Part shown: one piece after another, positions 7,913 to 18,344 of the stretch
Layout of the letters: every line of letters starts with the position of its first letter
Numbering within the stretch: the first letter of the stretch is position 1
NCBI RefSeq assembly: GCF_003386235.1
Contig: NZ_QRDZ01000001.1
Coordinates: forward strand, 1-64,000
DNA: 64,000 nt
Source of the DNA: Cohnella phaseoli
Lineage (GTDB): Bacteria > Bacillota > Bacilli > Paenibacillales > Paenibacillaceae
Direction: 5' to 3'
The notes under the pieces: model-generated
What the model was told of the DNA's origin: nothing
Database searches by the model: none
Seen by the model: the letters and a program-made list of their open reading frames with translations, nothing else
Program-made: the position numbers and the translations under genes

Positions 7913-8826
7913 GTTGAGGACGAATTAGTCGCATATAAGACGGTTTGATAGTTTGCGCGATATTGCGATGGCGATAAACCTTCCAGCTTTTTGAATGTTT
8001 TGCTGAAGTACAGAGGGTTCTCGAAGCTTAATTCAAAGGCGATATCCTGCACGGACTTCTCGGTTTCCCGAAGCAAATACTTCGCTCGCTGTATGCGAAG
8101 CTGTTGCAGATACAGGTTAATCGTGATGCCGGAATATTTCTTGAAGATGTTGCAGAGATACTCGTATTTCCGGTCGAGCATTCTCTCGATCGACGCGGCG
8201 GTGCATTCCAGCATGTAGCTTTCGTTCAAAATTTCCACGAGCCGTTGGAAAGTCACGATGGATGCGGGCAGGTTAATGTCGGACATGACTTTCTCCAGCA
8301 AGTCTTCAGCGGATATTTCGATTAATTTAGCCAAGCAGCGATTTAAACGATAATGGTAATATCCTTTCGGTTTGGTGAATTCGTTGGTCATGATTTCGAA
8401 CGTATGCATGCATTCATACCGACGAAACGGCGTATAAAGACGGGGAATGATCAGTTTCCCTGCCTGTTCGTTCGTGGAGGTGCGTAAAAAATTTGAACTC
8501 GTATGGCAAATCTTAAGCAGCGAGGTTAAATTATCGCCGGCATCTATTAATTCAAGAGGCGGATCGGACGTGAATTGAACCCAGAAGAAGCTTCCGCCTC
8601 CGGGCTTCCAGGCAAAATGCTCCTCCCAAGGCAATAAGAGCAGGCAGTCCCCGCCGTTCAAAGTATATTTCTCTTGTCCGACCTGAATGAATACAGGACC
8701 ATCCGCAACCATGATCAATTCATAGTGCGGATTTGCTCGCGGGATCAAGAAGTTTGGGTCAATATTGTACATTCGCGACCATTTCACGTCTAGTCTGGAA
8801 AGTCCATTTAAGGAAAAGTAATCCAT
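7885..8826 (-). CDS. AraC-family regulator with cupin sensor
   Basis: A 313-residue protein. The N-terminal half is a cupin-like AraC ligand domain (PHYELIMVADGPVFIQVG, then a G-G-D-x-L-L-L-P-W-E-E-H stretch near 70-85). The C-terminal 100 residues are the AraC helix-turn-helix pair, ending with the signature DIAFELSFENPLYFSKTFKK and GLSPSQYR. It is convergent with the SGNH gene and divergent from the ADP-ribosylglycohydrolase-fold gene at 9015, the first gene of a ~24-kb glycan operon. It is therefore the best candidate for the locus activator, presumably sensing a sugar. The start at 8826 follows GGGAGGGG on the coding strand. Confidence 0.9.
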   Translation of the reverse strand: MDYFSLNGLSRLDVKWSRMYNIDPNFLIPRANPHYELIMVADGPVFIQVGQEKYTLNGGDCLLLLPWEEHFAWKPGGGSFFWVQFTSDPPLELIDAGDNLTSLLKICHTSSNFLRTSTNEQAGKLIIPRLYTPFRRYECMHTFEIMTNEFTKPKGYYHYRLNRCLAKLIEISAEDLLEKVMSDINLPASIVTFQRLVEILNESYMLECTAASIERMLDRKYEYLCNIFKKYSGITINLYLQQLRIQRAKYLLRETEKSVQDIAFELSFENPLYFSKTFKKLEGLSPSQYRANYQTVLYATNSSSTKTTAPNLI

Positions 8827-8883
8827 TCGCGACCCCTCCCTCTTTACACATTCTTCACCAAGGAAACATTAATCCAGACAATG

Positions 8884-8910
8884 TTGTTCTGAACTTGAAA
8901 GTCCTATAAT
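8884..8910 (+). promoter_or_regulatory. possible promoter of the glycan operon
   Basis: TATAAT at 8905-8910 is a perfect -10 box. The only -35-like sequences (TTGTTC at 8884, or TGTTGT at 8882) are weak, as is common where an AraC activator is required. The long leader before the start at 9015 would be about 100 bases. Confidence 0.4.
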
Positions 8911-9014
8911 GAAAACACTTACAATTCTACAGAAGAGTCGCCTGTTGAGTCAATCCATTCGACGAGATGGTGATGATGAGTTGTAAATAGTGAACATATA
9001 GGGAGGTGAGCGGA

Positions 9015-10940
9015 TTGAAAAAAAGCGTATTAAATGAACAAGATTATTATCGCAAAGTATTCGGTGGATGGCTCGGCAAAAATGTCGGCGGTACTTTGGG
9101 AGGCTATGACGAGGGAAAGCCTGAATTGTTGAATTTGACTTTCTATCCTGAAATTCCGGATAAGCCCACTGCAAACGACGATCTCGATTTGCAACTCGTC
9201 TGGCTGCATGCGCTGGAGCAGTATGGCGCAAGAATCACTTCAAAGGAACTGGGACAGGAATGGGTCGAACACGTTTTCTTCCCCTTTGACGAATACGGTT
9301 ATAGCCTCACGAACTTGCGCTATGGTTTGCAAGCGCCGGTAAGCGGATGGTTCAACAATCCGTTTACCGATTGCATGGGATCGCCCATTCGCTCGGAAAT
9401 ATGGGCAATGGTGGCGCCCGGGGCGCCGGGAGTGGCGGCGTATTACGCTTATCAGGACGCGATTGTCGATCATGCCGGAGGTGAGGGCGTATACGGCGAA
9501 ATGTTCTTTGCGGCAATCGAGAGCGCTGCGTTTCTCGAATCCGACAGAGACCGACTGATTCAAATCGGCTTATCTTTTATTCCGGAACAATGCCGGATTG
9601 CGAATGCGGTTAAGGATATCCTTCATTGCAAGGAAATAGGGAAATCGTGGATCGAAGCACGGGAAATGATCGTGGGCAAATATGGGAATTACAATTTCAC
9701 GGATGCCCCCCAGAATGTCGCCTTTACGATTCTTGGCTGGATCTACGGCACGGATTTCGGGGATTGTATCCTTAAGGCCGCCAACTGCGGCTATGATACG
9801 GATTGCACCGCCGCAACGTTAGGCGCGATTCTAGGAATCATTGGCGGAGCTGAAAGCATACCGGAACGATGGGTCAAACCGATCGGGCATAGTGTTGTCG
9901 TTAGCCCGCAGATTAAAGGGTTCGCCGTTCCCGCCGATCTCGATGAGCTTACTAGACGCACGCTTCAAGTCAGTAAAGAGGTCATCGCCATATGGAATAT
10001 TCCGGTTACGATTGATAGTCGCAGTGCTACTTATGTTGAGGAGGATATCATACGCATCCCTGGCGAATGGATCGGCGACTATAATCCGCGCGGACTTCTG
10101 GAGCAGAGTGTGAGCGTTAATCGTTACCTGCTTCCGGAAGGAGCCGCGTTAAATCAAGGCTTGGAAGTTTCGATAGATTATGGGCACGGCGGGCCAACCG
10201 TCGGAATGACGGAGCGGAAAAAACTGATCCTCACACTAAGCAACCAATCGAAGGAAATGTGGGAGGGGAAGCTGGGGTTAGAAGCTCCGTCCTCATGGAG
10301 TACGGAAAAAGCCCCCCATTATCAGCTCCAGCCAGGTGAAAAGCTGGAATGGGAAACGGTCATCGAGACGGGCGGCGATAGACAGCCGTTCTACGAACTT
10401 TCGTTCCATATTCATCGTTGGCACGACAATTCTCTATGGAATAGTCATACCGTCCGCTTTATTTTACTATCGGCCGGCTATTGGAAGCTATGGGGGCCAA
10501 GCAGCACGCAAGCTATCGAAGCTGTCGTGCCCGGCAATCTGCTTTCTTTCTCCAAGCTGCTGGGAACGGAAGAGCCTGGAATTTATAAAGCGCAGACTCT
10601 GTTGATCAACCCGCGCAAGCGCAATGTCAGGTTAATCGTGGGTACCCCGTTCCCTGTTAAAGTGCATTTGAATGGTGAAAACGTGCTGGAAGATCATGAA
10701 ATGAGAGATTTTGTCCCAGGCTATCATCGAAGCTATATGCACAGATTATTCGAGATTGAGCTTGCCGAGGGTAAACACGTACTGGACATTCAAGTCCAGA
10801 AGGGGGAAGAACTCTTGGAACTGTTCGTGCTCCCAGTAGCCTTCACCAAGACGAAGACACCCGGAGGCAATTATTATTTCACGGATATCCTCTTTGGATC
10901 AGCCGATGAGCAGTGGGATATATCCAACGTATATCAATAA
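9015..10940 (+). CDS. ADP-ribosylglycohydrolase-fold protein with C-terminal beta domain
   Basis: 641 residues. The first ~330 have the all-helical ADP-ribosylglycohydrolase (DraG/ARH) pattern: GGWLGKNVGGTLGG near 13-26, the acidic N-terminal site PTANDDLDLQLVW near 52-64, and the C-terminal metal site GYDTDCTAATLGAILG near 257. The remaining ~300 residues look like beta-sandwich modules. Family members remove ADP-ribose from proteins or nucleotides using two Mg2+. In glycan loci of this lineage relatives may instead act on other N- or O-ribosyl/glycosyl compounds; that is inference. TTG 9015 follows GGGAGGTG at 9001-9008, and the GTG at 9006 falls inside that ribosome site. It heads the operon and is divergent from the AraC regulator. 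Confidence 0.85.
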   Translation: MKKSVLNEQDYYRKVFGGWLGKNVGGTLGGYDEGKPELLNLTFYPEIPDKPTANDDLDLQLVWLHALEQYGARITSKELGQEWVEHVFFPFDEYGYSLTNLRYGLQAPVSGWFNNPFTDCMGSPIRSEIWAMVAPGAPGVAAYYAYQDAIVDHAGGEGVYGEMFFAAIESAAFLESDRDRLIQIGLSFIPEQCRIANAVKDILHCKEIGKSWIEAREMIVGKYGNYNFTDAPQNVAFTILGWIYGTDFGDCILKAANCGYDTDCTAATLGAILGIIGGAESIPERWVKPIGHSVVVSPQIKGFAVPADLDELTRRTLQVSKEVIAIWNIPVTIDSRSATYVEEDIIRIPGEWIGDYNPRGLLEQSVSVNRYLLPEGAALNQGLEVSIDYGHGGPTVGMTERKKLILTLSNQSKEMWEGKLGLEAPSSWSTEKAPHYQLQPGEKLEWETVIETGGDRQPFYELSFHIHRWHDNSLWNSHTVRFILLSAGYWKLWGPSSTQAIEAVVPGNLLSFSKLLGTEEPGIYKAQTLLINPRKRNVRLIVGTPFPVKVHLNGENVLEDHEMRDFVPGYHRSYMHRLFEIELAEGKHVLDIQVQKGEELLELFVLPVAFTKTKTPGGNYYFTDILFGSADEQWDISNVYQ

Positions 10941-11002
10941 AGGATAGGACGAATCTCGGTTATTTGGTAAGATCAATTCAAACGAAAAGGGGAGAGTAGA
11001 CT

Positions 11003-12388
11003 ATGACGAAGTACGGGTTATTCAATGTTATGAAAGTGCTTACAATTTGCTTGCTAACCGTGGTTATGGTGGCTTGCAACAGCAACAATGAACCGCAGCA
11101 AAGCACGGGTACGACGGAACCGACCAAGCCATCCGAGCCAAGTCCGGTAGAATCGCAAGCAACGTCTGAATCACATGAGCCCATTACGCTAAGAGTGGGT
11201 TGGGTCATTCCGCCGGAAAATCAGGATTGGCCTAAAATGTTCGAAGCGTTCACCAAGAAATTTCCTTGGATAACGGTAGAGGGCGTTTATGCCGAGAATG
11301 GCGAAGACGAGCTTATTAAAAGCATTGCGGCGGGACAACCGCTCGATGTGATCTGGAATACTTCACTGGATCGGGCAATTGAAGAGGAGCTAATCGAAGA
11401 TTTAACGCCTTACGCCGAGAAGGATGCGGAATTCCAAAGCTATCCGTATCGCGAAGGGTATTTGGACAACTTCAAGAGAGACGGCAAGCTGTACGCGCTG
11501 AGCCGCGGCAATGACGGGTTCTTCATCCTTTACAACAAAGATTTATTGAAGCAGTACGGCCTGGAGAAGCCGAAGCTGGATTGGACGTGGGAAGACTTCA
11601 GAACGATGGCTAAAGCCGCTACCAATCCGGGGGCAGGCCACTTCGGCGTAGCGAACAGCGTATGGTGGTATAACTTCGTATCGATGGCAATGCCGATGGC
11701 AAATGGGCATGCGCCTAACATGGCGGCGATGAATGAGGATTTCTCGAAAAATCTGGCCGACGGTTCCGTACCCGAAGTATTGGATGATTTGAACTTCTTT
11801 CATGATTTGATGGTTAACGACGGATCCCTCTTAAATACGAAACGCGCAGCCGAAGTCAAAATCGAGATGAATTCGTTCCATATTGGCCAGTCGTTATTTT
11901 TCACAGCCATCGGCCCTGTTCTCCCAGGCTTCAAAGCACAATTCCCATTCGAATGGGATATTGCGACTATGCCTAAAGGGACAGCCAAGCAAGTTAATTT
12001 CGGCTGGTTGAGCCCGATGTCGATATCGAAAGCCAGTAAGCATAAAGAAGCGGCTTGGGAATTGATCAAATTCTGGGATGCGACCAAGGAAGGGCAGAAA
12101 ACGTTGTTTGAATTCGGCGGCTCCTTCCCGAACTCCGATGACCCGGAATTGGTTGAAGCGTTCGCGAATGCGAAGGTATATGAAGGCTTCGATAAAGAGG
12201 TATTGAAGTATACGCCGGGAATTACCCGTTTCGATCCGGCAAGGTTCATCCCCGCGAGTCAAGAACTCTCGCAAACTTTCACAGATTTCGGAGCAAAAGC
12301 CTATGAGGAAGAGATCAGCGCGCACGACTTCTTCCCGTCCAGAATGCAGAAGGTAAACGAAATCCTGCAGCAAAAGCTGGCCAAATAA
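11003..12388 (+). CDS. sugar ABC transporter substrate-binding lipoprotein
   Basis: 461 residues. An N-terminal export signal ends at a lipobox-like VMVAC (Cys 25), followed by a Ser/Thr/Glu/Pro-rich linker to about residue 65 and then a type-1 (MalE/UgpB-like) solute-binding domain (ITLRVGWVIPPENQDW, and SRGNDGFFILYNKDLLKQYG). It would be anchored outside the membrane and hand a sugar or oligosaccharide to a CUT1 importer. Its own permeases are not adjacent: the ATPase and then a second, much larger binding protein follow, so it may serve one of the two permease pairs downstream. GGGGAGAG precedes ATG 11003. A perfect 9-bp hairpin lies after the stop. Confidence 0.93.
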   Translation: MTKYGLFNVMKVLTICLLTVVMVACNSNNEPQQSTGTTEPTKPSEPSPVESQATSESHEPITLRVGWVIPPENQDWPKMFEAFTKKFPWITVEGVYAENGEDELIKSIAAGQPLDVIWNTSLDRAIEEELIEDLTPYAEKDAEFQSYPYREGYLDNFKRDGKLYALSRGNDGFFILYNKDLLKQYGLEKPKLDWTWEDFRTMAKAATNPGAGHFGVANSVWWYNFVSMAMPMANGHAPNMAAMNEDFSKNLADGSVPEVLDDLNFFHDLMVNDGSLLNTKRAAEVKIEMNSFHIGQSLFFTAIGPVLPGFKAQFPFEWDIATMPKGTAKQVNFGWLSPMSISKASKHKEAAWELIKFWDATKEGQKTLFEFGGSFPNSDDPELVEAFANAKVYEGFDKEVLKYTPGITRFDPARFIPASQELSQTFTDFGAKAYEEEISAHDFFPSRMQKVNEILQQKLAK

Positions 12389-12419
12389 AGAAAAGCTTAG
12401 CAGCGGCGAAGATGACGTT

Positions 12420-12443
12420 AAGCTCCGGGTAAATCCGGAGCTT
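12420..12443 (+). promoter_or_regulatory. intercistronic hairpin after the binding-protein gene
   Basis: AAGCTCCGG (12420-12428) and CCGGAGCTT (12435-12443) form a perfect 9-bp stem with a 6-base loop and no T run. Such stems after binding-protein genes usually protect the upstream mRNA or lower expression of the following ATPase and permease genes. Confidence 0.65.
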
Positions 12444-12468
12444 GGCGAAGCATAAGGGGGTAGCAACG

Positions 12469-13587
12469 GTGGCAAAAGTATTGTTTCAACACATTCATAA
12501 ACAATACGCCGGGGAGAAGCGGGTAGCTGTTAAAGACTTTCACCTGGAAATTGAAGACGGCGAGTTTCTGGTGCTTGTCGGTCCTTCGGGCTGCGGCAAG
12601 TCCACCTTGCTCCGGATGTTGGCCGGCTTGGAGGATATAACGGAAGGAAATATTTATATCGGCGACAGGATCGTCAATTATATCTCTTCCAAGGAACGCA
12701 ATATCGCCATGGTCTTCCAGAACTACGCGCTTTATCCGCATATGACTGTATACGAGAACATAGCTTTCAGCCTCAGACTGAGCAAGCTGCCGAAAGCCGA
12801 AATTCACGAGCGCGTGAACCGCGCCGCCAAAGTATTGGATATCGAATCGCAGCTGCATAAGCTGCCCAAGCAAATGTCGGGCGGACAACGACAGCGCGTT
12901 GCCTTGGGGCGGGCCATTGTCCGCGAACCCGAAGTATTCCTCATGGACGAACCCTTGTCGAATTTGGATGCGAAGCTTCGTATTCAAATGCGTGAAGAAA
13001 TCGGGAAGTTATATCGCAGGCTGCGTACGACGACGGTATACGTTACACATGATCAAGTAGAGGCGATGACGATGGGAACGCGAATCGTCGCGATGAAGGA
13101 CGGGGTTATTCAGCAGGTAGCCAAGCCGGAGGAAATTTACAAACGGCCTGCGAATCTGTTCGTGGCCGGTTTTATCGGATCGCCGCAAATGAATTTCATA
13201 GAAGGAACGGTACGGATTCGCGATGGGCTTTGTTTCTTTGAAACTCGCAAACACAGGCTGAGCGTACCGGAGGATAAAAGCGAATTCCTCCGCGACAACG
13301 GATTTATCGGCAAGCCGATCGTTCTTGGCATTCGGGCGGAAAACCTGCTCTATCGGAATGAAGATTTGGCGAAGCCCGAACTGCAGTTGAACGTATTCGA
13401 AGCCATTATTGAAATCAAGGAATTGTTAGGCTCGGATACTTATTTATATACAAACAACAAAGAGCAGAGAATCGTCGTGCGCGTCGATCCGAATTCCCGA
13501 TTTGAAGAGGGAGAAAAGATTGACGTTGGCCTTGATATGAATCGGGCGCTTTTCTTCGATAAACACTCGGAGGCTTTAATATGCTGA
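12469..13587 (+). CDS. CUT1 ABC transporter ATPase (MsmX/UgpC-like)
   Basis: 372 residues. Walker [10 protein letters not shown] near 38-46, Q-loop in [13 protein letters not shown], signature [14 protein letters not shown] near 135, Walker [15 protein letters not shown] and the switch [10 protein letters not shown] are all intact. The last ~130 residues are the OB/TOBE regulatory domain of MalK-type ATPases. It energises carbohydrate import from the cytoplasmic face. GTG 12469 lies 8 bases after AAGGGGG (12454-12460). It is the only CUT1 ATPase in the window, although three permease pairs of that class are present, so it may power more than one of them. Its stop overlaps the next gene by 7 bp. 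Confidence 0.95.
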   Translation: MAKVLFQHIHKQYAGEKRVAVKDFHLEIEDGEFLVLVGPSGCGKSTLLRMLAGLEDITEGNIYIGDRIVNYISSKERNIAMVFQNYALYPHMTVYENIAFSLRLSKLPKAEIHERVNRAAKVLDIESQLHKLPKQMSGGQRQRVALGRAIVREPEVFLMDEPLSNLDAKLRIQMREEIGKLYRRLRTTTVYVTHDQVEAMTMGTRIVAMKDGVIQQVAKPEEIYKRPANLFVAGFIGSPQMNFIEGTVRIRDGLCFFETRKHRLSVPEDKSEFLRDNGFIGKPIVLGIRAENLLYRNEDLAKPELQLNVFEAIIEIKELLGSDTYLYTNNKEQRIVVRVDPNSRFEEGEKIDVGLDMNRALFFDKHSEALIC

Positions 13588-16544
13588 AGCGTTGGAAATA
13601 CCAGAAAGCCGCGTTATTGTCTATCATTCTCCTATTCTCGTTTACTAGTCCAACACCTATGCAGACCGTGAGGGGGGACCCTCACAAGGAACCCAAATCG
13701 CTGCCGATTGAGCAAGCCGACGGAATGCCTACCTATTTGCAATGGCTAGCGTTTCCGCCGTCGGGTGCAAAGAATTCAAGCTTGCTGAATCAGCCTCTCT
13801 TTCTGCATGCCGACGACAATTCGGCCATGTCCGATTCGCAGAAATACGAACCTTTGGCGGATGACGCAGGCTGGTTATCAAAGGGAGGAGAAGGTTGGAT
13901 CGAATGGAAGGTGGATCTGCCGGAGAATGGCTATTACAACATAGGGTTGATCTACGATAGCGCCGATGATCATAAGACCGATTTAGGGCTTGGAATTCAG
14001 GTCGACGGAGTATCTCCTTATGTCGAGGCCCAACGTATCGTACTTAAACGGCATTATTCGGACAGCGTTTATCCACCGGTAAGAGATGAATTCGATAACG
14101 ATCGGAGACCCACTTCCGTTGAGGAGAAAGGCTGGAAAAACGTTTTGCTCACCGACTATTCGGTTGACCCGAGACCCTTGAAATGGTATTTCACTCAGGG
14201 AACGCACACGATTCGGGTTGTATCCGGTCGGGATGCCATAAAACTGCAGGCACTCTATGTCGTATCGCCTCAGGATCCAGTAAGTTCAAATTCTCCAACT
14301 CAGGAAAAGGATCAATCCGAAGCAGTAACGCCAGCGTCAGGCGAATGGATGCAGAAAATTGAAGCCGAGCAAGTTTCGCTGAAATCGAATACGTCGATTC
14401 AATTGCAATCGACGGATAGCGCACTGATCTCTCCGGCAACGGATGGTCATATTCGTTACAACACGATCGGAGGCGACCAGTTCCGCAGAAGCGGGGAATG
14501 GATAGAGTGGGAATTCAATGTGCCTAAAGACGGCATTTACCATATCGGCTTTAAATATTTACAGGCATACTCCAATAATGCTTATGCTTACAGGACCATT
14601 ACGATCGATGGCAAGTCCCCGTTCAAGGAGCTGCAGCAGGTCGGCTTCCCTTACAATTCATCATGGAGCTGGGACGGATTGACGCTGTCGGATGAAGAGG
14701 ATCAGCCCTTGCCGATTCGTCTGACGCAAGGGAAGCACACGATCAGAATGACGGTTAGTTCCTCTCCGGTTATGCCGGTTTACGAAGGGCTGCTGCGCAA
14801 CTTGCAGAAGATTGGCAAGTTGGAACAGACGATACGCAAGATTACGGGCAACTTCGAGAAATCTTATCGTACAGGGGGAAATACGGACCTTAATCGGGAT
14901 TGGGATTTGGAGAAATACATTCCCGGTCTCCACGAGCAAATGGCGGTCATTATTGAGGATTTATCCGAATTGTCGGGCATGCTTGCCGATGTAACCGTGG
15001 GGCGATCGGATATCGAGAATGCGTTTAACGCGGCTGCCAGGGATTTGGCTGATTTGCGGGATCATCCGCGAACGATTCCGAATCGCTTGAATCTATTCGC
15101 GACGATACAGAACAATTTGGGGACGTGGACGTTTCGTATGCTCGATCAGCCGCTGTTGCTGGATTATCTCTGGATTGCCGAGCCCGGCGCGCAGCTTCCC
15201 AAGATCAAATCCAATTGGTCGCAACGTACAGGGCATTTGCTGGGGGGGTTCTTTCGATCCTTTACGAACGATTCCGATAATGTACGCGACAAGCCCGATG
15301 CGATTGACGTCTGGGTCAATCGAAATCGGGATTACGTTAACGTGATTCAACAATTGACGGATGAAGAGTTCACGGCCAAAACCGGCATCCCGGTTAATAT
15401 CAATATCGTGCCTGATCCGCAGCTGTTTATTCTGGGCAATCTATCGGGCAGACAGCCCGATGTGGCGTTGGGCGTCGATGCGGCCATGCCGATCGACTTT
15501 GCCACGCGCGGAGCATTGACGGACTTATCCCAATTTTCCGATTATGACGAGGTCGCCAAGCGTTTCCAACCCGGCGCGTTATCGGTGTTTCATTACGACA
15601 AGAAAGATTATGCATTGCCCGAAATACAAGGCTTCAATGTTCTGCTTTATCGCACGGATATCATGGATCAATTGGGCTTAACTCCCCCGGATACATGGGA
15701 AGATGTCCTGCGGATGCTGCCGACGCTTCAGCAGAACGGATTCGATTTCTACATTCCGCCTAAGGACGGATTGCCGTTCCTGTATCAGCATGGCGCATCC
15801 TACTACACAGCCGACGGATTGAGCTCCGCGCTGGACAGCGAAGAAGCTCTGGAAGGCTTCGAGCAATGGACGGATATGTTCAATTTGTACCAAATGCCGA
15901 AGGAGGTGCCTAGTTTCTATAGTCACTTCCGAATTGGCGATATCCCGATTGGCGTCGTTGACTTCAATGCCTATCTGCAAGTTCAGTTCGCCGCCCCCGA
16001 GCTTGCGGGACGATGGAAGATCGCTCCGATTCCCGGCGTTAAACAGGCAGACGGGACGATTGTTCGATGGTCGGGCGGGGTTCTGCAGTCCGGCGTTATC
16101 TTTCAGAAGTCCAAGAAGCAGCAGGACGCATGGGAGTTTCTGAAATGGTGGACTTCCACGGACACCCAGCTGCGCTTTGGGAATGACATCGAAGCGTTGT
16201 ACGGACCGGAGTATCGTTGGAATACGGCGAATAGGGAAGCCTTCCAGCTCCTGCCTTGGCCGGAGCAAGACCTAAAGACGATAAGCGAGCAGCTCCAATG
16301 GTATAAGGAAATTCCTCAGCTTCCAGGCGGGTATTTTACGGGCAGGCATCTGGAGATCGCTTGGAACAAAGTCGTGCTAGAGCGGCAAAATCCGCGCGTC
16401 GTCATGGAACAAGCGGTTATCGATATCAATCGGGAAATGATGCGGAAGCAGGTCGAGTTCGGGCTGAGGAACAGAGAGGGCGAAGTGCTGCGTACGCTTG
16501 ATATTCCGCAGATTACTCAACCGTGGAGAGGAGGAACCCCATGA
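13581..16544 (+). CDS. giant solute-binding protein with two jelly-roll domains
   Basis: 987 residues, more than twice the usual length of a sugar-binding protein. After a hydrophobic export signal (about 8-30) with no lipobox Cys come two carbohydrate-binding-like beta-sandwiches (about 70-230 and 255-395; the repeated pattern is G-E-x-W-I-E-W then [12 protein letters not shown] and the equivalent [10 protein letters not shown]). A mainly helical stretch follows (400-560), then a type-1 solute-binding domain (about 570-960, with [17 protein letters not shown] and [12 protein letters not shown]). The protein could hold a polysaccharide at the surface and pass oligosaccharides to the permeases encoded next. 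It overlaps the ATPase gene by 7 bp and the permease start by 4 bp. How it stays attached to the cell is unclear. Confidence 0.88.
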   Translation: MLKRWKYQKAALLSIILLFSFTSPTPMQTVRGDPHKEPKSLPIEQADGMPTYLQWLAFPPSGAKNSSLLNQPLFLHADDNSAMSDSQKYEPLADDAGWLSKGGEGWIEWKVDLPENGYYNIGLIYDSADDHKTDLGLGIQVDGVSPYVEAQRIVLKRHYSDSVYPPVRDEFDNDRRPTSVEEKGWKNVLLTDYSVDPRPLKWYFTQGTHTIRVVSGRDAIKLQALYVVSPQDPVSSNSPTQEKDQSEAVTPASGEWMQKIEAEQVSLKSNTSIQLQSTDSALISPATDGHIRYNTIGGDQFRRSGEWIEWEFNVPKDGIYHIGFKYLQAYSNNAYAYRTITIDGKSPFKELQQVGFPYNSSWSWDGLTLSDEEDQPLPIRLTQGKHTIRMTVSSSPVMPVYEGLLRNLQKIGKLEQTIRKITGNFEKSYRTGGNTDLNRDWDLEKYIPGLHEQMAVIIEDLSELSGMLADVTVGRSDIENAFNAAARDLADLRDHPRTIPNRLNLFATIQNNLGTWTFRMLDQPLLLDYLWIAEPGAQLPKIKSNWSQRTGHLLGGFFRSFTNDSDNVRDKPDAIDVWVNRNRDYVNVIQQLTDEEFTAKTGIPVNINIVPDPQLFILGNLSGRQPDVALGVDAAMPIDFATRGALTDLSQFSDYDEVAKRFQPGALSVFHYDKKDYALPEIQGFNVLLYRTDIMDQLGLTPPDTWEDVLRMLPTLQQNGFDFYIPPKDGLPFLYQHGASYYTADGLSSALDSEEALEGFEQWTDMFNLYQMPKEVPSFYSHFRIGDIPIGVVDFNAYLQVQFAAPELAGRWKIAPIPGVKQADGTIVRWSGGVLQSGVIFQKSKKQQDAWEFLKWWTSTDTQLRFGNDIEALYGPEYRWNTANREAFQLLPWPEQDLKTISEQLQWYKEIPQLPGGYFTGRHLEIAWNKVVLERQNPRVVMEQAVIDINREMMRKQVEFGLRNREGEVLRTLDIPQITQPWRGGTP

Positions 16545-17479
16545 ATTCCGGATCATCAATCAAACGAGGGCGGCAGGCGATACTGGCTACGCTATGGAAG
16601 CAGCGGGTTTCCTATCTTTTCATCGCTCCCTTTATGATCTGTTTCACGGTCTTTATCGTTATTCCCATCGTATTGGCGAACGGATTGGCGTTCTTCTCGT
16701 TCGATGCCATTTCTAGGCCGACGTTCCTTGGATGGGATAACTTTTTGGCCATTTTGACGCAGGACCGCATCTTTCTGCAAAATGCGATTCCGAACACGTT
16801 CAAGTTTGCGATTATCGTCGGTCCTTTAGGGTATGCGCTTTCTTTTTTACTGGCATGGTTGATTCATCAGCTTCCCAAGCGGATTCGCGATCTATTCACC
16901 ATAGCGATTTACACGCCTTCCTTATCCGCAGGCGTTGCCATGTCGGTCGTATGGCTGGTCATCTTCAACGGCGACCGAATCGGCTACTTGAATAACTTCC
17001 TGCTGTCGGCCGGTATCGTGAGAGAGCCGCAATTATGGCTTCAGGATCCGCAATATTTCATGAACATTATGATCGTCGTTTCCTTGTGGGCAAGCATGGG
17101 CGTAGGATTCCTGGCTATGCTGGCCGGCCTGCAGACTGTAAATACCGAATTGTACGAGGCAGGCGCAATCGACGGAATTTCGAACAGGCTCCAGGAAATT
17201 TATTATATTACGATTCCGTCCATCAAACCGCAGATGTTGTTCGGAGCGATCATGTCGGTTGTCGGGACGCTGAAGGCGGGATCGATCGGAGCCTTGTTGG
17301 CCGGTTCGCCGATAACGCCGCAATACTCCGGTCATCTCATAACCAACCATATCGAAGACTATGCGTTTATCCGTTACGAGCTTGGATACGCTTCGGCGTT
17401 GTCCGTCGTGCTGCTTCTTCTCGTCTACGGAACCTCCAGGCTGTCTTTCCGGTTATTCGCCGCGAAGGGAGATGAATAA
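16541..17479 (+). CDS. sugar ABC permease, MalF type (pair 1)
   Basis: 312 residues with six or so membrane segments. The cytoplasmic EAA loop reads ELYEAGAIDGISNRLQEIYYITIPSIKP near 205-232, the contact point for the ATPase. It is the first half of the permease heterodimer made with the next gene. ATG 16541 overlaps the stop of the 987-residue binding protein in an ATGA junction and follows GAGAGGAGG, so translation is coupled. Confidence 0.95.
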   Translation: MNSGSSIKRGRQAILATLWKQRVSYLFIAPFMICFTVFIVIPIVLANGLAFFSFDAISRPTFLGWDNFLAILTQDRIFLQNAIPNTFKFAIIVGPLGYALSFLLAWLIHQLPKRIRDLFTIAIYTPSLSAGVAMSVVWLVIFNGDRIGYLNNFLLSAGIVREPQLWLQDPQYFMNIMIVVSLWASMGVGFLAMLAGLQTVNTELYEAGAIDGISNRLQEIYYITIPSIKPQMLFGAIMSVVGTLKAGSIGALLAGSPITPQYSGHLITNHIEDYAFIRYELGYASALSVVLLLLVYGTSRLSFRLFAAKGDE

Positions 17480-18332
17480 GGTGGAGCTGAGAAAGCTCGA
17501 TCCGTTTCAAGCATTTACCATGCTGGGGCTCACTGTGCTGGCGCTGTTCATGCTGCTGCCGATCGTGTTTATTATCAATCATGCGTTTAAACCGATTAGC
17601 GAATTATTTCTGTATCCGCCCAGATTTTGGTCCAATCAACCGACGTTGTTCAATTTTCAACAGCTGATCCTGAAATCGCAGACGACGGTTATTCCGTTTT
17701 CCCGTTACTTGTTCAACAGCGTGCTGACGACCGTACTTACGGTAGCGGGAACGATTTTCGTCAGCTCGATGGCGGCTTACGCGTTTGCCAAGCAACGGTT
17801 CATAGGCCGTGAACTCTTTTTTTCCTTTACGATTATTGCCCTTATGTTTGCTCCGGAGACGGTAGCTATTCCGCGGTATTTGGTCATCGCTAATCTGGGG
17901 ATTATGGATACCTACTTGGTTCATGTGCTGCCGCTTCTTGCCGCGCCCGTTGGCGTTTTCTTGATGAAGCAGTTTATGGATCAAATCCCTAACGAGCTGA
18001 TCGAAGCCGCGAAAATCGACGGGGCGAAGGAATTCGTCGTATTTTTCCGAATTGCGCTGCCGATCTGCATGCCGGCGGTTGCCACCATCGGGATACTCGC
18101 GTTCCAAGGGTCATGGTCGCAGACGGAAACTTCGGCGCTATTCACCTTCACCGAATCCATGAAAACCCTCCCTTATTACACGTTGACGTTAACGAACGGG
18201 TTGGCCAACAACGTGGTCGGCCAAGGGGTTGCCGCTGCAGCGGGATTGATAATGTTCGTTCCGAATTTGGTCGTCTTCCTGCTATTCCAACGCAGAGTGC
18301 TGAATACGATGGCTCATTCGGGCATCAAATAG
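17472..18332 (+). CDS. sugar ABC permease, MalG type (pair 1)
   Basis: 286 residues, six membrane segments, with the EAA loop ELIEAAKIDGAKEFVVFFRIALPICMP near 175-202. It forms the heterodimeric channel with the preceding MalF-type protein. ATG 17472 follows GAAGGGAG and overlaps the upstream gene by 8 bp. Confidence 0.95.
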   Translation: MNKVELRKLDPFQAFTMLGLTVLALFMLLPIVFIINHAFKPISELFLYPPRFWSNQPTLFNFQQLILKSQTTVIPFSRYLFNSVLTTVLTVAGTIFVSSMAAYAFAKQRFIGRELFFSFTIIALMFAPETVAIPRYLVIANLGIMDTYLVHVLPLLAAPVGVFLMKQFMDQIPNELIEAAKIDGAKEFVVFFRIALPICMPAVATIGILAFQGSWSQTETSALFTFTESMKTLPYYTLTLTNGLANNVVGQGVAAAAGLIMFVPNLVVFLLFQRRVLNTMAHSGIK

Positions 18333-18344
18333 AGGAGTGGAACG

